This document shows, piece after piece, positions 7,977-16,842 of a stretch of 64,000 nucleotides of DNA. Origin of the DNA: CAZMGD01 sp964565705 (GTDB taxonomy: Bacteria > Actinomycetota > Acidimicrobiia > Acidimicrobiales > Ilumatobacteraceae); NCBI GenBank assembly GCA_964565705.1, contig CAZMGD010000003.1, positions 17,018 to 81,017 on the forward strand, in the 5' to 3' direction. Within the stretch, counting starts at the first letter, position 1. The number at the start of each line of letters is the position of its first letter. Both the position numbers and the translations under genes were made by a program. The notes below the pieces were generated by a model. That model did not search any database. It worked only from the letters and a program-made list of their open reading frames with translations, and was not told the origin of the DNA.

Positions 7977-8942
7977 TCAGAGGTTGTCGGCGTACGCCTC
8001 GGCCAGCGTGTCGCTGTTGGCGAAGTGGGTGTCGAGCACGCAGGCCCGCTTCCAGTAGCGCTGGGCGTCGACCTCCCACGTGTAGCCCATGCCGCCGTGC
8101 ACCTGGATGCAGTTCTTGCCGCAGAACAGTGCGCCGTCGCCGGCGAGCAGCTTGGCGGCGGTCGCCGCCTGCTCGTCGGGGGTGCCGTCGCCCTTCCCGT
8201 CTCGCGTCACGCCGGCCGCGTACACCGCCGCGCGCACGACCTCCGTGCGCGTGAGCATGTCGGCGAGCAGGTGCTTGACGGCCTGGAACTGGCCGATCGG
8301 GCGGTCGAACTGGCGACGCTCGAGCGCGTACTTGCTGGCCAGCTCGACGGTCGCCTCGCACATGCCGAGCTGGAGCGCGGACGTCAGGATCAGCCCGTCG
8401 ATGCGCCAGGCGGCAGCCGTGTCGGCGTCGGCCACCTGCTCTCCGGCGGGCAGGTCGGCGGTGACGAACGAGACCGGGGTGAGCGCGTCGAGTGGACGCT
8501 CGGCGGTGACCGCGGTGACCGCACCCGGGTCGATCCGAGTGATCCCGGTCGACGACAGCACGAGGAGGTCGTCGAGCGAGCCGAGGTGCTCGATCACGGT
8601 GACCGGCTCGGACTCCTGCACGAGCCCGACGACGCGGCTGCCGTCGGCGGCGCCTGTGCCGAGATCGCCGGGCAGCGATGCGGCGAGGTGGCTGGCGACC
8701 AGCGGCCCGGGCGTCAGCGCCCGGCCGAGTTCGGCGAACGCGAGCACCGCTTCGGACGTGCCGAAGCCGTCGACGCGGAGGCTGAACACGCCGAGCTCGG
8801 CGAGCTCGGACCACAGGCCGCGGTCGATCGCGCCGTCGTTCAGCTCGATCGGGTGGAGGATCTCGAGCGGTGCCCGCCCGGTGAGGAACGACCGGATGCC
8901 GTCGCGCAGGGCGACCTGGTCGTCGGTGAGCTCGAAGTCCAT
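7977..8942 (-). CDS. Acyl-CoA dehydrogenase, second (small) subunit of a heteromeric pair
   Basis: 321 residues. MDFELTDDQVALRDGIRSFL start, FSLRVDGFGTSEAVLAFAELG, then YALERRQFDRPIGQFQAVKHLLADM and a C-terminal QVHGGMGYTWEVDAQRYWKRA. It has the acyl-CoA dehydrogenase fold but is short and reads like the partner chains of alpha2-beta2 FadE/ChsE complexes, in which two half-active subunits share two FAD. The start ATG overlaps the stop of the larger subunit (TGATG, 1-nt overlap), so translation is coupled. The likely reaction is alpha,beta-dehydrogenation of a bulky (steroid- or isoprenoid-derived) acyl-CoA. Confidence 0.88.
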   Translation of the reverse strand: MDFELTDDQVALRDGIRSFLTGRAPLEILHPIELNDGAIDRGLWSELAELGVFSLRVDGFGTSEAVLAFAELGRALTPGPLVASHLAASLPGDLGTGAADGSRVVGLVQESEPVTVIEHLGSLDDLLVLSSTGITRIDPGAVTAVTAERPLDALTPVSFVTADLPAGEQVADADTAAAWRIDGLILTSALQLGMCEATVELASKYALERRQFDRPIGQFQAVKHLLADMLTRTEVVRAAVYAAGVTRDGKGDGTPDEQAATAAKLLAGDGALFCGKNCIQVHGGMGYTWEVDAQRYWKRACVLDTHFANSDTLAEAYADNL

Positions 8943-10168
8943 CAGCGACCTCCTGCCGGACTCGTCGCCGGTGGTTCCTTGGGCATGCCGAGCACCCGCT
9001 CGGCGACGATGTTGCGCTGCACCTGCGAGGTGCCGGCGGCGATCCCGAGCGACAGCGCACGGATGCGGGCGGCGACGTGGCGGTGCGTGGAGAGCGTGCC
9101 GTTCGGCGTGGGCACGTCGTCGATCGACAGCGATGCCCGGTCGAAGAGGTGCATCGCCAGGTCGCCGAGGCGCTGACGCAGTTCGGCGTACGCCAGCTTG
9201 AACACGTTGCCGCCCGGGCCGACGAGGCCCGTGCGCTGGGCCTGCGAGATGTTGCGCTTGGTCAGCGCCCAGAGCGCGTCGAGCTCGGCCGACAGGCGTC
9301 CGATGTCGCGGCGCAGGCCGCGGTCGTCCCACGCTGCGACGCCGTGGCGGGTCAGCGACTTGGCCATGTCGGCGAGGTCGCGCACGGCCTCCATCGCCTC
9401 CAGCATCTCGCTGACGAAGGCCGTGCCACGCTCGAAGCTGAGCGTCACCATCGTGACCCGCCAGCCGTCGTTCTCGCCGCCGACGCGGTTGGCGACAGGC
9501 ACCCGCACCTCGTCGAAGAACACCTCGCAGAACTCGGTGCTGCCCTCCATCGTGCGCAGGCGCCGGACGTCCATGCCCTCGAGGCCCATCGGCAGGATCA
9601 GCCAGGAGATGCCGCGGTGCTTGGGCGCCTCGGGATCGGTGCGCACGAGCATCTCGCAGTAGTCGGCGGTGTGGCCGAAGCTCGTCCAGATCTTCTGGCC
9701 GCTGATCACGTAGTCGTCGCCGTCGCGCACGGCCTTGGTGCGCAGGCTGGCGAGGTCGCTGCCGGCTTCGGGCTCGCTGAAGCCCTGGCACCAGACGTGC
9801 TCGCCCTTCAGGATCGCCGGGAGGTGGAACGCCTTCTGCTCGGGCGTCGCCTCGGCGATCAGGGTCGGTCCGGCGTGCAGCAGGCCGACGAAGTTCATGC
9901 CGACGTACGGTGCGCGGGCGCGCTCGGTCTCCTCGAGGAAGATCAGGTGCTCGGCCGGTGTGGCGCCGCGGCCGCCGTACTCGGCGGGCCAGTGGATGCC
10001 GGCGTAGCCGCCCTCGAACAGCATCCGCTGCCAGTTCGTGTCGTAGACGCGCCGAGCTTCCCAGTCGTCACGGTCGGGCTCCGGGGGTACCTCCGGCAAC
10101 ACCTCGGCCAGCCAGGCCCGCAGGTCGGCCCGGAAGGCCTCCTCTTCATCGCTGTAGCGCAGATCCAC
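8942..10168 (-). CDS. Acyl-CoA dehydrogenase, first (large) subunit
   Basis: 408 residues from GTG 10168 (MDLRYSDEEEAFRADLRAWL), chosen because the paralogue at 22012-23160 starts at the same point. A GTG at 10180 is possible. Motifs: IHWPAEYGGRGATPAEHLIF, WCQGFSEPEAGSDLASLRTKAVRDGDDYVISGQKIWTS (FAD/substrate strand), FCEVFFDEVRVPVANRVG, and C-terminal NIVAERVLGMPKE. It pairs with the overlapping small subunit. It is transcribed away from the thiolase-like gene at 10248, and the shared 80-nt space holds TetR-type site C, so both operons are probably controlled together. Confidence 0.9.
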   Translation of the reverse strand: MDLRYSDEEEAFRADLRAWLAEVLPEVPPEPDRDDWEARRVYDTNWQRMLFEGGYAGIHWPAEYGGRGATPAEHLIFLEETERARAPYVGMNFVGLLHAGPTLIAEATPEQKAFHLPAILKGEHVWCQGFSEPEAGSDLASLRTKAVRDGDDYVISGQKIWTSFGHTADYCEMLVRTDPEAPKHRGISWLILPMGLEGMDVRRLRTMEGSTEFCEVFFDEVRVPVANRVGGENDGWRVTMVTLSFERGTAFVSEMLEAMEAVRDLADMAKSLTRHGVAAWDDRGLRRDIGRLSAELDALWALTKRNISQAQRTGLVGPGGNVFKLAYAELRQRLGDLAMHLFDRASLSIDDVPTPNGTLSTHRHVAARIRALSLGIAAGTSQVQRNIVAERVLGMPKEPPATSPAGGR

Positions 10169-10204
10169 GTGTCTCGTCACCCCTTCCTGCGGGCCGCGAC
10201 CGTA

Positions 10205-10221
10205 TCTGATACACCGTCAGA
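10205..10221. promoter_or_regulatory. TetR-type operator, site C (divergent promoter)
   Basis: TCTGATACACCGTCAGA, arms TCTGA/TCAGA conserved, inner bases less symmetrical than at other sites. It is centred between the divergent acyl-CoA dehydrogenase and thiolase-like genes. Confidence 0.65.
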
Positions 10222-10247
10222 AACGGGAAGCGGCTCCGGGGGAGATG

Positions 10248-11687
10248 ATGGACGAACGCTGGCCGGTGGTGGTCGGTCTGGGTGAGATGGTGCAGCGCGA
10301 CGGCGTGTTCGACGCGGCCGGGCTGATGACCGAGAGCCTGCGCGCGGCGCGATCGGACGCCGGGCCCGGGCTGACCGAGCCCGATCTGGTGCTCGCGCCG
10401 CGGGGCATGTGGACGCACCCCGATCCCGGTCGGGCCGCAGCCCTGGCCACCGGTTCGCCGTCGGTACGATCGATCGTCGCCGAGATCGGGGTGCTCCAGA
10501 CCACGTTGTTCCAGCGCTCGTTCGCCGAGATCCTCGCCGGCACGGCTTCGGTGGTCGCGGTCGTCGGGGGCGAAGCTCGCTACCGTTCGGTGCGCGGCGG
10601 CGAGGAAGCACCGGGGGAGGGCGAGCCCGACGAGGTGCTGCGACCGACCAGCGAGATCATCACCCGGCTCGAGGTTGCGCGTGGCCTGGGCGTGCCCGCC
10701 CACCAGTACGCGCTGATCGAGTCGGCGCTCGCCCACCGCGCCGGCCGCACCCCGACCGAGCAGACGGCCGCGCTGGGCGAGCTGTGGGCGCTCGGTGCCA
10801 CCGCGGCGGCGCGCAACCCGGGTGCCTGGCGGCGCGACGCACCGGACGCGGCGACGATCGCCGGTCCCGACGGCGGCAACCGGATGATCGCCACGCCCTA
10901 CCGCAAGTGGCTCGTCAGCGACTGGACCGTCGACCAGGCGGTCGCGTTCGTGATCACCTCCGCCGGCGCGGCCCGCGCCGCGGGCATCCCCGAGGAGCGC
11001 TGGATCGTGCCGGTCTCGGCCGCTGTCTCCAACCACATGGTGCCGCTCAGCGAGCGAGCCGACATCGGGCGGTATCCGGCGATGGAGGCGATCGGCGAGG
11101 CGCTGGTTGCAGCGGGCGTGCCGGCCGGCGACGCCGATCTGCGGGAGATCTACAGCTGCTTCCCCGCCGCCGTGCAGGTGCAGTGCGCTGCCCTCGGCAT
11201 CGACCCGTGGACCGGGTGGACCGTCAGCGGCGGCATGACGTTCGGTGGCGGGCCACTCAACAACTTCGTGCTGCAGTCCACCGCCGCCGTCGCTCGCGCG
11301 CTGCGAGCCGGAGCCGGCCGCACCGCGCTCGTCACCGCGGTCAGCGGGATGATCACCAAGGTCGGTGCCGTCGCCTGGCAGGTGGGCCGTCCCGTCGATT
11401 CGGCGGATGCCGCCGCCCTGTCGATCGACGTCACGGACGAGGCCGCGGCCCGCACCCCGACGTGCGCGGTCGACGCCGCCCTTCAGGGGGAACTGACGGT
11501 CGTCGCCCACACCGTCGTCCACGACAAGGGTGAGCCGTCCCGAGCGATCATCTTCGCCGAGGACGCTGCCGGCACCCGCACCATCGCCACCTCCACCGCC
11601 CCCGAGGTCATCCAAGCCTGCACCGCCCGCGACCTCGTCGGCACGACGGCGACGGTCGAGCACGCCGAGGTCACCGCCCTCGCGTGA
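10248..11687 (+). CDS. Thiolase-superfamily acetyl-CoA acetyltransferase (Rv1867-like)
   Basis: About 479 residues. The thiolase superfamily is suggested by ILAGTASVVAVVGGEA, the central IYSCFPAAVQVQ (Cys in the position of the nucleophile), and VSGGMTFGGGPLNNFVLQSTAAVARALRAG. A C-terminal OB-like segment contains AIIFAEDAAGTRTIATS. The family has members annotated as lipid-transfer/acetyltransferase-like proteins such as Rv1867, without firm biochemistry. ATG 10248 is preferred to ATG 10245, since GGGGGAG directly abuts the latter. It is the only gene on the + arm of site C, followed by a 138-nt gap. It could be a thiolase or a retro-aldolase-like enzyme. Confidence 0.75.
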   Translation: MDERWPVVVGLGEMVQRDGVFDAAGLMTESLRAARSDAGPGLTEPDLVLAPRGMWTHPDPGRAAALATGSPSVRSIVAEIGVLQTTLFQRSFAEILAGTASVVAVVGGEARYRSVRGGEEAPGEGEPDEVLRPTSEIITRLEVARGLGVPAHQYALIESALAHRAGRTPTEQTAALGELWALGATAAARNPGAWRRDAPDAATIAGPDGGNRMIATPYRKWLVSDWTVDQAVAFVITSAGAARAAGIPEERWIVPVSAAVSNHMVPLSERADIGRYPAMEAIGEALVAAGVPAGDADLREIYSCFPAAVQVQCAALGIDPWTGWTVSGGMTFGGGPLNNFVLQSTAAVARALRAGAGRTALVTAVSGMITKVGAVAWQVGRPVDSADAAALSIDVTDEAAARTPTCAVDAALQGELTVVAHTVVHDKGEPSRAIIFAEDAAGTRTIATSTAPEVIQACTARDLVGTTATVEHAEVTALA

Positions 11688-11791
11688 AGCATCCGGTTGG
11701 TCCTGCCCAGGACGACGGCATGGGCGCGCCACGCACCCTTAGAGCGTGCAGACCGCGCCCATACAAGCCCTGACACCGCCATCGATGTTTC

Positions 11792-11806
11792 GCGAGCGCA
11801 GCGAGC
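11792..11806. repeat. GCGAGCGCAGCGAGC repeat (reverse copy)
   Basis: One copy of a 15-nt element that recurs three times in the opposite orientation at 27089-27211. It lies downstream of the thiolase-like gene and just past the end of the convergent SDR. Confidence 0.6.
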
Positions 11807-11825
11807 CACCAGTGGAGCGAGCCAG

Positions 11826-12584
11826 CTAGCTCGTCACGCCGGTGTCGATGGGGACGATGCTGCCGCTCATGAAGCGGGCCTCGTCGCTGGCGACGAACGC
11901 GAAGCCGGCGGCGAGGTCTTCGGGCTCGGCGGTGCCCATCGGCGTCATCGTGCGGGCCAGCTTCTTGAAGCTCGCACCCTCGGGCACCGTGTTGGCGAAG
12001 CCAGGGATGATGTTCGTGTTGGTCGGGCCCGGCGCGATCGCGTTGACCCGCACACCCTGGTCGAGGTACTCGAAGGCCATCGCCTTGGTGAGCATGACGA
12101 CGCCGCCCTTCGACGCGCAGTAGGCGGCGCTCCACGGCTGGCCCGAGATGCCGGCGTTGGACGCGGTGTTGACGATGTTGCCCTTGCTCTCCAGCAGGTG
12201 GGGCAGGGTGTAGCGGCTGACGAGGAACGTGCCGGTGAGGTTGGTGGCGATCGTCTCGTCCCACCCCTCGACCGTCTCCTCGTGGCTGAGCGCGAAGTGA
12301 CCGAGACCGGCGATGTTGAGCACGACGTCGATGCCCCCGAGCTCGGCGACGACCGAGGCGATCATCGCCTCGACCGCGGCTGCGTGGCTGACGTCGCACA
12401 CGTACGCGGTGGCGGAGCCGCCGGCTTCGGTGATCGCGCCGACCGTCGCGGCGAGCCCTTCGGCGTCGCGGTCGACGGCGGCGACGTGGCCTCCCTCGGC
12501 GGCGAAGCGCTTGGCGGTGGCCCGGCCGATGCCCGACGCGGCGCCCGTGCAGACGATGCGCTTGCCTTCGAAGCGAGCCGCCAT
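11826..12584 (-). CDS. SDR family oxidoreductase
   Basis: 252-residue classical SDR: TGAASGIGRATAKRFAAEGG (NAD(P) binding, about 12-31), VLNIAGLGHF in place of NNAG, IVNTASNAG (Ser), and YCASKGG (Tyr-Lys). C-terminal GSIVPIDTGVTS. NAD+ is likely because Asp follows strand 2 (AAVDRD). The start ATG overlaps the ADH stop (TGATG), so it is translationally coupled to the Zn-alcohol dehydrogenase upstream. Both genes are under site D. The substrate is unknown; it is probably a hydroxyl intermediate of the same pathway. Confidence 0.87.
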   Translation of the reverse strand: MAARFEGKRIVCTGAASGIGRATAKRFAAEGGHVAAVDRDAEGLAATVGAITEAGGSATAYVCDVSHAAAVEAMIASVVAELGGIDVVLNIAGLGHFALSHEETVEGWDETIATNLTGTFLVSRYTLPHLLESKGNIVNTASNAGISGQPWSAAYCASKGGVVMLTKAMAFEYLDQGVRVNAIAPGPTNTNIIPGFANTVPEGASFKKLARTMTPMGTAEPEDLAAGFAFVASDEARFMSGSIVPIDTGVTS

Positions 12585-13693
12585 CAGAAGGTCAGCACGC
12601 CGCGGGCGAGGTTGCCGCCCTCCATCTCGTGGATGACGGTCTCGTATTCCTCGAGCGGGTAGGTGGCCGAGACAAGCTCATCGAGCTTGACGAGTCCGCG
12701 GCGATACAGGTCGATGATGAACGGCATGTCGCGGTGCGGCGAGTAGCTGCCGGCGCGGGTGCCGACGAGTCCACGATCCACCTGGGTGAGGCGCGTGTAG
12801 ATGCCCTCGTACCGGGCGTCGGGGGCCGGCACGCCGATGACGACGCACGTGCCACCCCAGTCCAGGCTCTCCAGCGCGTTCATCGTGACGGTCGGGTGGG
12901 CCACCACGTCGAACGCCCAGTCCATGCCTCCGGCGTTGAACGGGCCACGGACCTGCGAGTCGCTGTAGGGCCGGAGGGCTGCGATCTGCTCGACGATGTC
13001 CGACGCCTTGCCGTCGAGGAAGTGGGTCGCGCCGAACTGGAGGGCGAGCGCTTCCTTCTTCGGCTCGGTGTCGACGGCGACGATCGTCGACGCGCCTTGC
13101 ACCTTCAGCGCCTGGAGCACGTTGAGCCCGACACCGCCGACGCCGAACACGACGGCGGCGTCGCCGTCGCGGACGTTGGCCCGGTTGAACACGGCACCCA
13201 TGCCGGTGACGACGCCGCAGCCGACGAGGGCCGCCGACGTCAACGGCACGTCGTCGTCGATCTTCACGCACTGCGTGTCGCGCACGAGGGTGTACTCGCC
13301 GAACGCGCTCGTCGACGCGAAGTTCCACACCGGCTCGCCGCCCATGCTGAACGGCTGCGTGGGGGCACCGATGCTCTTGCGGCAGCGGGCCGGCTGGCCG
13401 TCGCCGCACTGCTTGCACACACCGCAAGACGCCAGGGTGGCGATCATGATGTGGTCGCCCTCCTGCACGTGGCTGACCGCGGAGCCGACCTTGTCGACGA
13501 TGCCGGCGCCCTCGTGACCGCACACGGCAGGAGCGGGCACGACCCCGGCGTAGAGCCCGGTCATGAAGCTCACGTCGCTGTGGCAGAAGCCGGCAGCAGC
13601 CATCTTGACGACGACCTCGCGCGGGCCCGGATCGCGGACCTTCAGGTTGTCGACCAGCTTGGTCTCCGTACCGTCGTAGACGATGCCTCGCAT
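12584..13693 (-). CDS. Zn-dependent alcohol dehydrogenase (MDR superfamily, class III-like)
   Basis: 369 residues. Catalytic zinc motif CHSDV (about 40) and GHEGAGIV (His-Glu). The structural-zinc loop is CGVCKQCGDGQPARC. The cofactor motif is VFGVGGVGLNVLQALKVQGA, with an Asp after strand 2 (VAVDTE) suggesting NAD+. It resembles actinobacterial NDMA-dependent and S-(hydroxymethyl) alcohol dehydrogenases in length and motif order. The start ATG 13693 lies 46 nt downstream of TetR-type site D (13740-13756). It forms an operon with the SDR at 11826. Oxidation of a primary or secondary alcohol intermediate is likely; the true substrate is not evident. Confidence 0.9.
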   Translation of the reverse strand: MRGIVYDGTETKLVDNLKVRDPGPREVVVKMAAAGFCHSDVSFMTGLYAGVVPAPAVCGHEGAGIVDKVGSAVSHVQEGDHIMIATLASCGVCKQCGDGQPARCRKSIGAPTQPFSMGGEPVWNFASTSAFGEYTLVRDTQCVKIDDDVPLTSAALVGCGVVTGMGAVFNRANVRDGDAAVVFGVGGVGLNVLQALKVQGASTIVAVDTEPKKEALALQFGATHFLDGKASDIVEQIAALRPYSDSQVRGPFNAGGMDWAFDVVAHPTVTMNALESLDWGGTCVVIGVPAPDARYEGIYTRLTQVDRGLVGTRAGSYSPHRDMPFIIDLYRRGLVKLDELVSATYPLEEYETVIHEMEGGNLARGVLTF

Positions 13694-13739
13694 CCCAGAC
13701 CCCCTCAGGCTGTGGCCCCTCTGGCCGGCGGCGAGCGTA

Positions 13740-13756
13740 TCTGACGACCCGTCAGA
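13740..13756. promoter_or_regulatory. TetR-type operator, site D
   Basis: TCTGACG-ACC-CGTCAGA, perfect 7-bp arms, 46 nt upstream of the alcohol dehydrogenase ATG and just past the end of the Uma2 gene. Confidence 0.8.
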
Positions 13757-13776
13757 CGGATCAACCGGGCCAGGCG

Positions 13777-14298
13777 TCAGGGCCAGTCGATGCCGGCCTG
13801 GATCGCGGCGGCGGTGACGCCGAGCAGCGAGCTGCGTTCCACCTGCTCGTAGCGGTCGCCTTCGCCGGTGAGCTCGAACCACACGACGGTGTGCCGGTCG
13901 GGATCGGCGACGACGATCTCCCGGACACCGCATGCCGCGTAGTGCGGGAACTTCTCCCAGGTGTCGTCGCCCGGTGACAACACCTCCACGATCAGGGCCG
14001 CGGTCGGTACGTAGACGGTGGTCGGCATCGACCGGTGGAACCCGAGGTCGGGAACTCGGAAGTTGTCCTGCTCGCCGACGTTGAAGTCGGTCGAGCGGAT
14101 CAGACCTGCTGCGTCAGCGGGGGCCTTGAGCAGATCGCCGATCATCATGGTGACCACGCCATGTCGTGGATGCGCTGCCGGCGCCATGTGGTAGTCGCCC
14201 TCCCAGATCTCGTCGAATCTGTCGATACCGAGGGCTTGGCGCCGAGCGATGAGCGCGTCGATCTCCGGCGGTCGCGGGCCGAGGATGACGGTGCGCAT
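13777..14298 (-). CDS. Uma2 family protein (DUF820, PD-(D/E)XK-like nuclease fold)
   Basis: 173 residues. The conserved core is RVPDLGFHRS...AALIVEVLSPGDDTWEKFPHYAACGVREIVVADP, with Asp (PD), Glu (VEV) and Lys (EK) forming the putative nuclease site, as in Uma2/DUF820 proteins common in cyanobacteria and actinobacteria. Biological function of the family is poorly known; some relatives are predicted endonucleases. It has no obvious link to the flanking catabolic genes and lies between the ADH operon and the acyl-CoA ligase, in the same direction. Confidence 0.85.
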   Translation of the reverse strand: MRTVILGPRPPEIDALIARRQALGIDRFDEIWEGDYHMAPAAHPRHGVVTMMIGDLLKAPADAAGLIRSTDFNVGEQDNFRVPDLGFHRSMPTTVYVPTAALIVEVLSPGDDTWEKFPHYAACGVREIVVADPDRHTVVWFELTGEGDRYEQVERSSLLGVTAAAIQAGIDWP

Positions 14299-14343
14299 CG
14301 AGCGCGAGCCTATCCGGCGGGTGTCGCGAGGATCGCGGGGCTG

Positions 14344-16008
14344 TCACGTGGTGAGGCGGTCGCGCAGCTCGAACTTGAGGATCTTGCCGGACGGGTTGGT
14401 CGGCAGCGATTCGACGACGAACACCTTCCGAGGCACCTTGTAGTTGGCCATCTTCTCTCGGCTCCAGGCGATGACCTCGTCGGGATCGACGGTTGCGCCG
14501 GCGCGGGGGATCACGAACGCGACGCCGACCTCGCCCATCCGCTCATCGGGCATGCCGACCACCGCGGCCTGGGCGATCGCCGGGTGGCCGAGCAGGAAGT
14601 TCTCGATCTCGGCCGGGTAGGCGTTGTTGCCGCCGATGATGAACATGTCCTTGGTGCGGTCCGTGATCTGCACGTAGCCGCGCTCGTCCATCACGCCGAT
14701 GTCGCCGGTGTGCAACCAGCCGTCGGCGTCGATCGCTTCGGCCGTGGCCTCCGGGTCGTCGAGGTAGCCGACCATCACGTTGTATCCACGGCAGAGGATC
14801 TCGCCGGGGTCGCCGGCGGGTACGTCGTTGCCGTCGGTGTCGACGATCTTGACCTCGACACCCTCGATCGCGCGTCCTGACGTGTGCGAGATCGTCTCGG
14901 CATCGTCGTCGGGCCGGCAGATCGTGATCGTCCCGGTGGACTCGGTGAGCCCGTAGGCGGTGACGATCGTCTCGAACGTCAGCTCGTTGCGCATCCGCTC
15001 GATCATCTCCACCGGCACGGCGGCGGCACCGGTGACGGCGAGGCGCAGCGACGACAGGTCGTGGTTGGCGCGATCGGGGTGGTTGAGGATCGACAGGTAC
15101 ACCGTCGGCGGTCCGGGGAACGCGGTGATCCGCTCGGTCTCGATGCGGGCCAGCACGCGCTCGATGTCGAACGCCGGCTCGGGCACGATCGTGGCTCCCG
15201 TCAGGATGCACGCACAGATGCCGGCCTTGTACCCGAAGGAGTGGAAGAACGGGTTGACGAGCAGCATCCGGTCGCCGGCACGCAGGCCGACCGTGTTGGC
15301 CCACGTCGTGAACACGCGGGTGGTCTGCTCGTGGGTGACCATCACGCCCTTCGAGCGACCGGTGGTGCCGGACGTGAAGAGGATGTCGCTGAGGTCGGTG
15401 GGCGCGACCGACGCAGCGCGGGCCTGCGCTGCCTCCGGGGTGACCGACGCGCCGCTGGCGAGGAAGTCGGCCCACGACGACGTGCCCTCGACCTCGGCGC
15501 CACGCAGGATCACGATCGGCGGCAGCGGACGGTCGGCAGCCTCGGCGCGCAGCATGTCGAGGTAGCGGTTGCCGACGAACTCCTCGACGGCGAACAGCAG
15601 CTTGGCGTGGCTGCGGGTCAGCACGTCGAACGCCTCGAACCCCTTGAACCGCGTGTTGAGCGGCACGACGACGCCTCCGGCACCGTGGATGCCCGTCGCC
15701 GCGACCACCCACTCGCGGATGTTGTGGCCCCAGATCGCGACCGTGTCGCCGGTCCGGATGCCGGCCGCGATCAGTGCTCGGGTGACCTCCTCGGCCTGGG
15801 CGGCGAGCTCGCGGTAGGTCACGTGGACGGCTCCGGGCTCATCAGGCGTGGTCGCATGGTCGGCGATCGCGTCGGTGTCCCCGTGCTCCTCGGCTGCCCG
15901 TCGGAGTGCCGCCGGCATCGTGGCCGGCGACGGGACCTGTGCGCCGCTCACGTGGGCGGCGACAGCGAGATGATCGGTGGGAGCTCGCGCATGCGCGCAC
16001 AGTACCAT
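14344..16008 (-). CDS. Acyl-CoA synthetase (FadD family, ANL superfamily)
   Basis: Up to 554 residues. ANL motifs: LFTSGTTGRSKGVMVTHEQ (P-loop A3), FPGPPTVYLSIL, YGLTESTGTITI (A5), GWLHTGDIGVMDERGYVQITDRTKDMFIIGG (A7-A8) and C-terminal PTNPSGKILKFELRDRL (A10 Lys). It activates a carboxylic acid with ATP to the CoA thioester, the entry step for beta-oxidation. ATG 16008 is the longest start. GTG 15951 or the ATG of MPAALRRAAEEHG (near 15921) matches the usual FadD N terminus better, so the first 20-30 residues may not be translated. It is divergent from the enoyl-CoA hydratase/SDR operon across site E. Confidence 0.88.
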   Translation of the reverse strand: MVLCAHARAPTDHLAVAAHVSGAQVPSPATMPAALRRAAEEHGDTDAIADHATTPDEPGAVHVTYRELAAQAEEVTRALIAAGIRTGDTVAIWGHNIREWVVAATGIHGAGGVVVPLNTRFKGFEAFDVLTRSHAKLLFAVEEFVGNRYLDMLRAEAADRPLPPIVILRGAEVEGTSSWADFLASGASVTPEAAQARAASVAPTDLSDILFTSGTTGRSKGVMVTHEQTTRVFTTWANTVGLRAGDRMLLVNPFFHSFGYKAGICACILTGATIVPEPAFDIERVLARIETERITAFPGPPTVYLSILNHPDRANHDLSSLRLAVTGAAAVPVEMIERMRNELTFETIVTAYGLTESTGTITICRPDDDAETISHTSGRAIEGVEVKIVDTDGNDVPAGDPGEILCRGYNVMVGYLDDPEATAEAIDADGWLHTGDIGVMDERGYVQITDRTKDMFIIGGNNAYPAEIENFLLGHPAIAQAAVVGMPDERMGEVGVAFVIPRAGATVDPDEVIAWSREKMANYKVPRKVFVVESLPTNPSGKILKFELRDRLTT

Positions 16009-16013
16009 CGGTT

Positions 16014-16030
16014 TCTGACGGGTCGTCAGG
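16014..16030. promoter_or_regulatory. TetR-type operator, site E (divergent promoter)
   Basis: TCTGACG-GGT-CGTCAGG, 6 of 7 arm positions paired. It lies in the very short space between the divergent acyl-CoA synthetase and enoyl-CoA hydratase genes, so one bound repressor could close both promoters. Confidence 0.75.
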
Positions 16031-16056
16031 TCGGCTGACGTGTGCCAGGGGGTCGT

Positions 16057-16842
16057 GTGTCCGAGTACGAAGCGTTGATCTACGAGGCCGATGGGCCGGT
16101 GGGCTGGGTCACCCTGAACCGGGTCGATCGGCACAACGCGCTGAACGAGCAGATCGCCGGCGAGCTGCAGGACGTGTGGGCTCGACTGCGGATGGACGCC
16201 TCGATCAAGGTCGTCGTGCTGACGGCCGCCGGCGACAAGGCGTTCTGCACCGGCATCGACCGCAGCTGGCAGGTGCCGCAGCCGCCGAGCCACTTCATGA
16301 TCGACGACCCGCTGATGAAGATCGGCCCGAAGACCAACGACCTCTGGAAGCCGGTGGTGGCGGCGGTCAACGGGATGGCCTGCGGCGGCGCCGCCTACCT
16401 GCTGGGCGAGGTCGAGACGATCGTCGCCGCCGACACCGCCACGTTCTTCGATCCACACACCACCTACGGCATGGCAGCCTGCTACGAGCCCATCTTGCTG
16501 TTCGGGCAGATGCCGTGGGGCGAGCTGTGCCGCCTGGCGCTGATGGGCAACCACGAGCGGATGTCAGCGCAGCGGGCCCAGCAGGTCGGGTTCGTGCAAG
16601 ATGTCGTGCCGCTCGCCGAGCTGCGCGACGAGGCCGGCAGGATCGCTCAGGCGATGGCCTCGCAGCCCGCCGCCGCGCTGGAGGGCACGCTGCGCGCGCT
16701 GTGGTCGGCGCGGGAGATGGCTCGGGCGCAGGCGATCGCGATGGCGCCGCACCTCGTGACCCTCGGCAACCAGCCCGACGCGATCGCCGAGGGACAAGCG
16801 GCGTTCTCGTCCGGCCAGCGGATCAGCTGGACGCTGCGCTGA
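16057..16842 (+). CDS. Enoyl-CoA hydratase/isomerase family protein
   Basis: 261 residues. MSEYEALIYEADGPVGWVTLNRVDRHNALNE, oxyanion loop KAFCTGIDRSW, and NGMACGGAAYLLGEVE. The usual catalytic loop is replaced by DPHTTYGMAACYEPILLFGQMPWGEL, so this is a divergent crotonase rather than a standard hydratase. GTG 16057 is chosen over GTG 16042 because AGGGGG (16046-16051) is correctly placed for it. Its TGA overlaps the ATG of the next SDR. It is under site E. Confidence 0.85.
   Translation: MSEYEALIYEADGPVGWVTLNRVDRHNALNEQIAGELQDVWARLRMDASIKVVVLTAAGDKAFCTGIDRSWQVPQPPSHFMIDDPLMKIGPKTNDLWKPVVAAVNGMACGGAAYLLGEVETIVAADTATFFDPHTTYGMAACYEPILLFGQMPWGELCRLALMGNHERMSAQRAQQVGFVQDVVPLAELRDEAGRIAQAMASQPAAALEGTLRALWSAREMARAQAIAMAPHLVTLGNQPDAIAEGQAAFSSGQRISWTLR

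Noticed and set aside
13777..14298. Uma2 protein as part of a restriction or defence system
   Set aside because: No partner methylase, helicase or other defence gene lies beside it.
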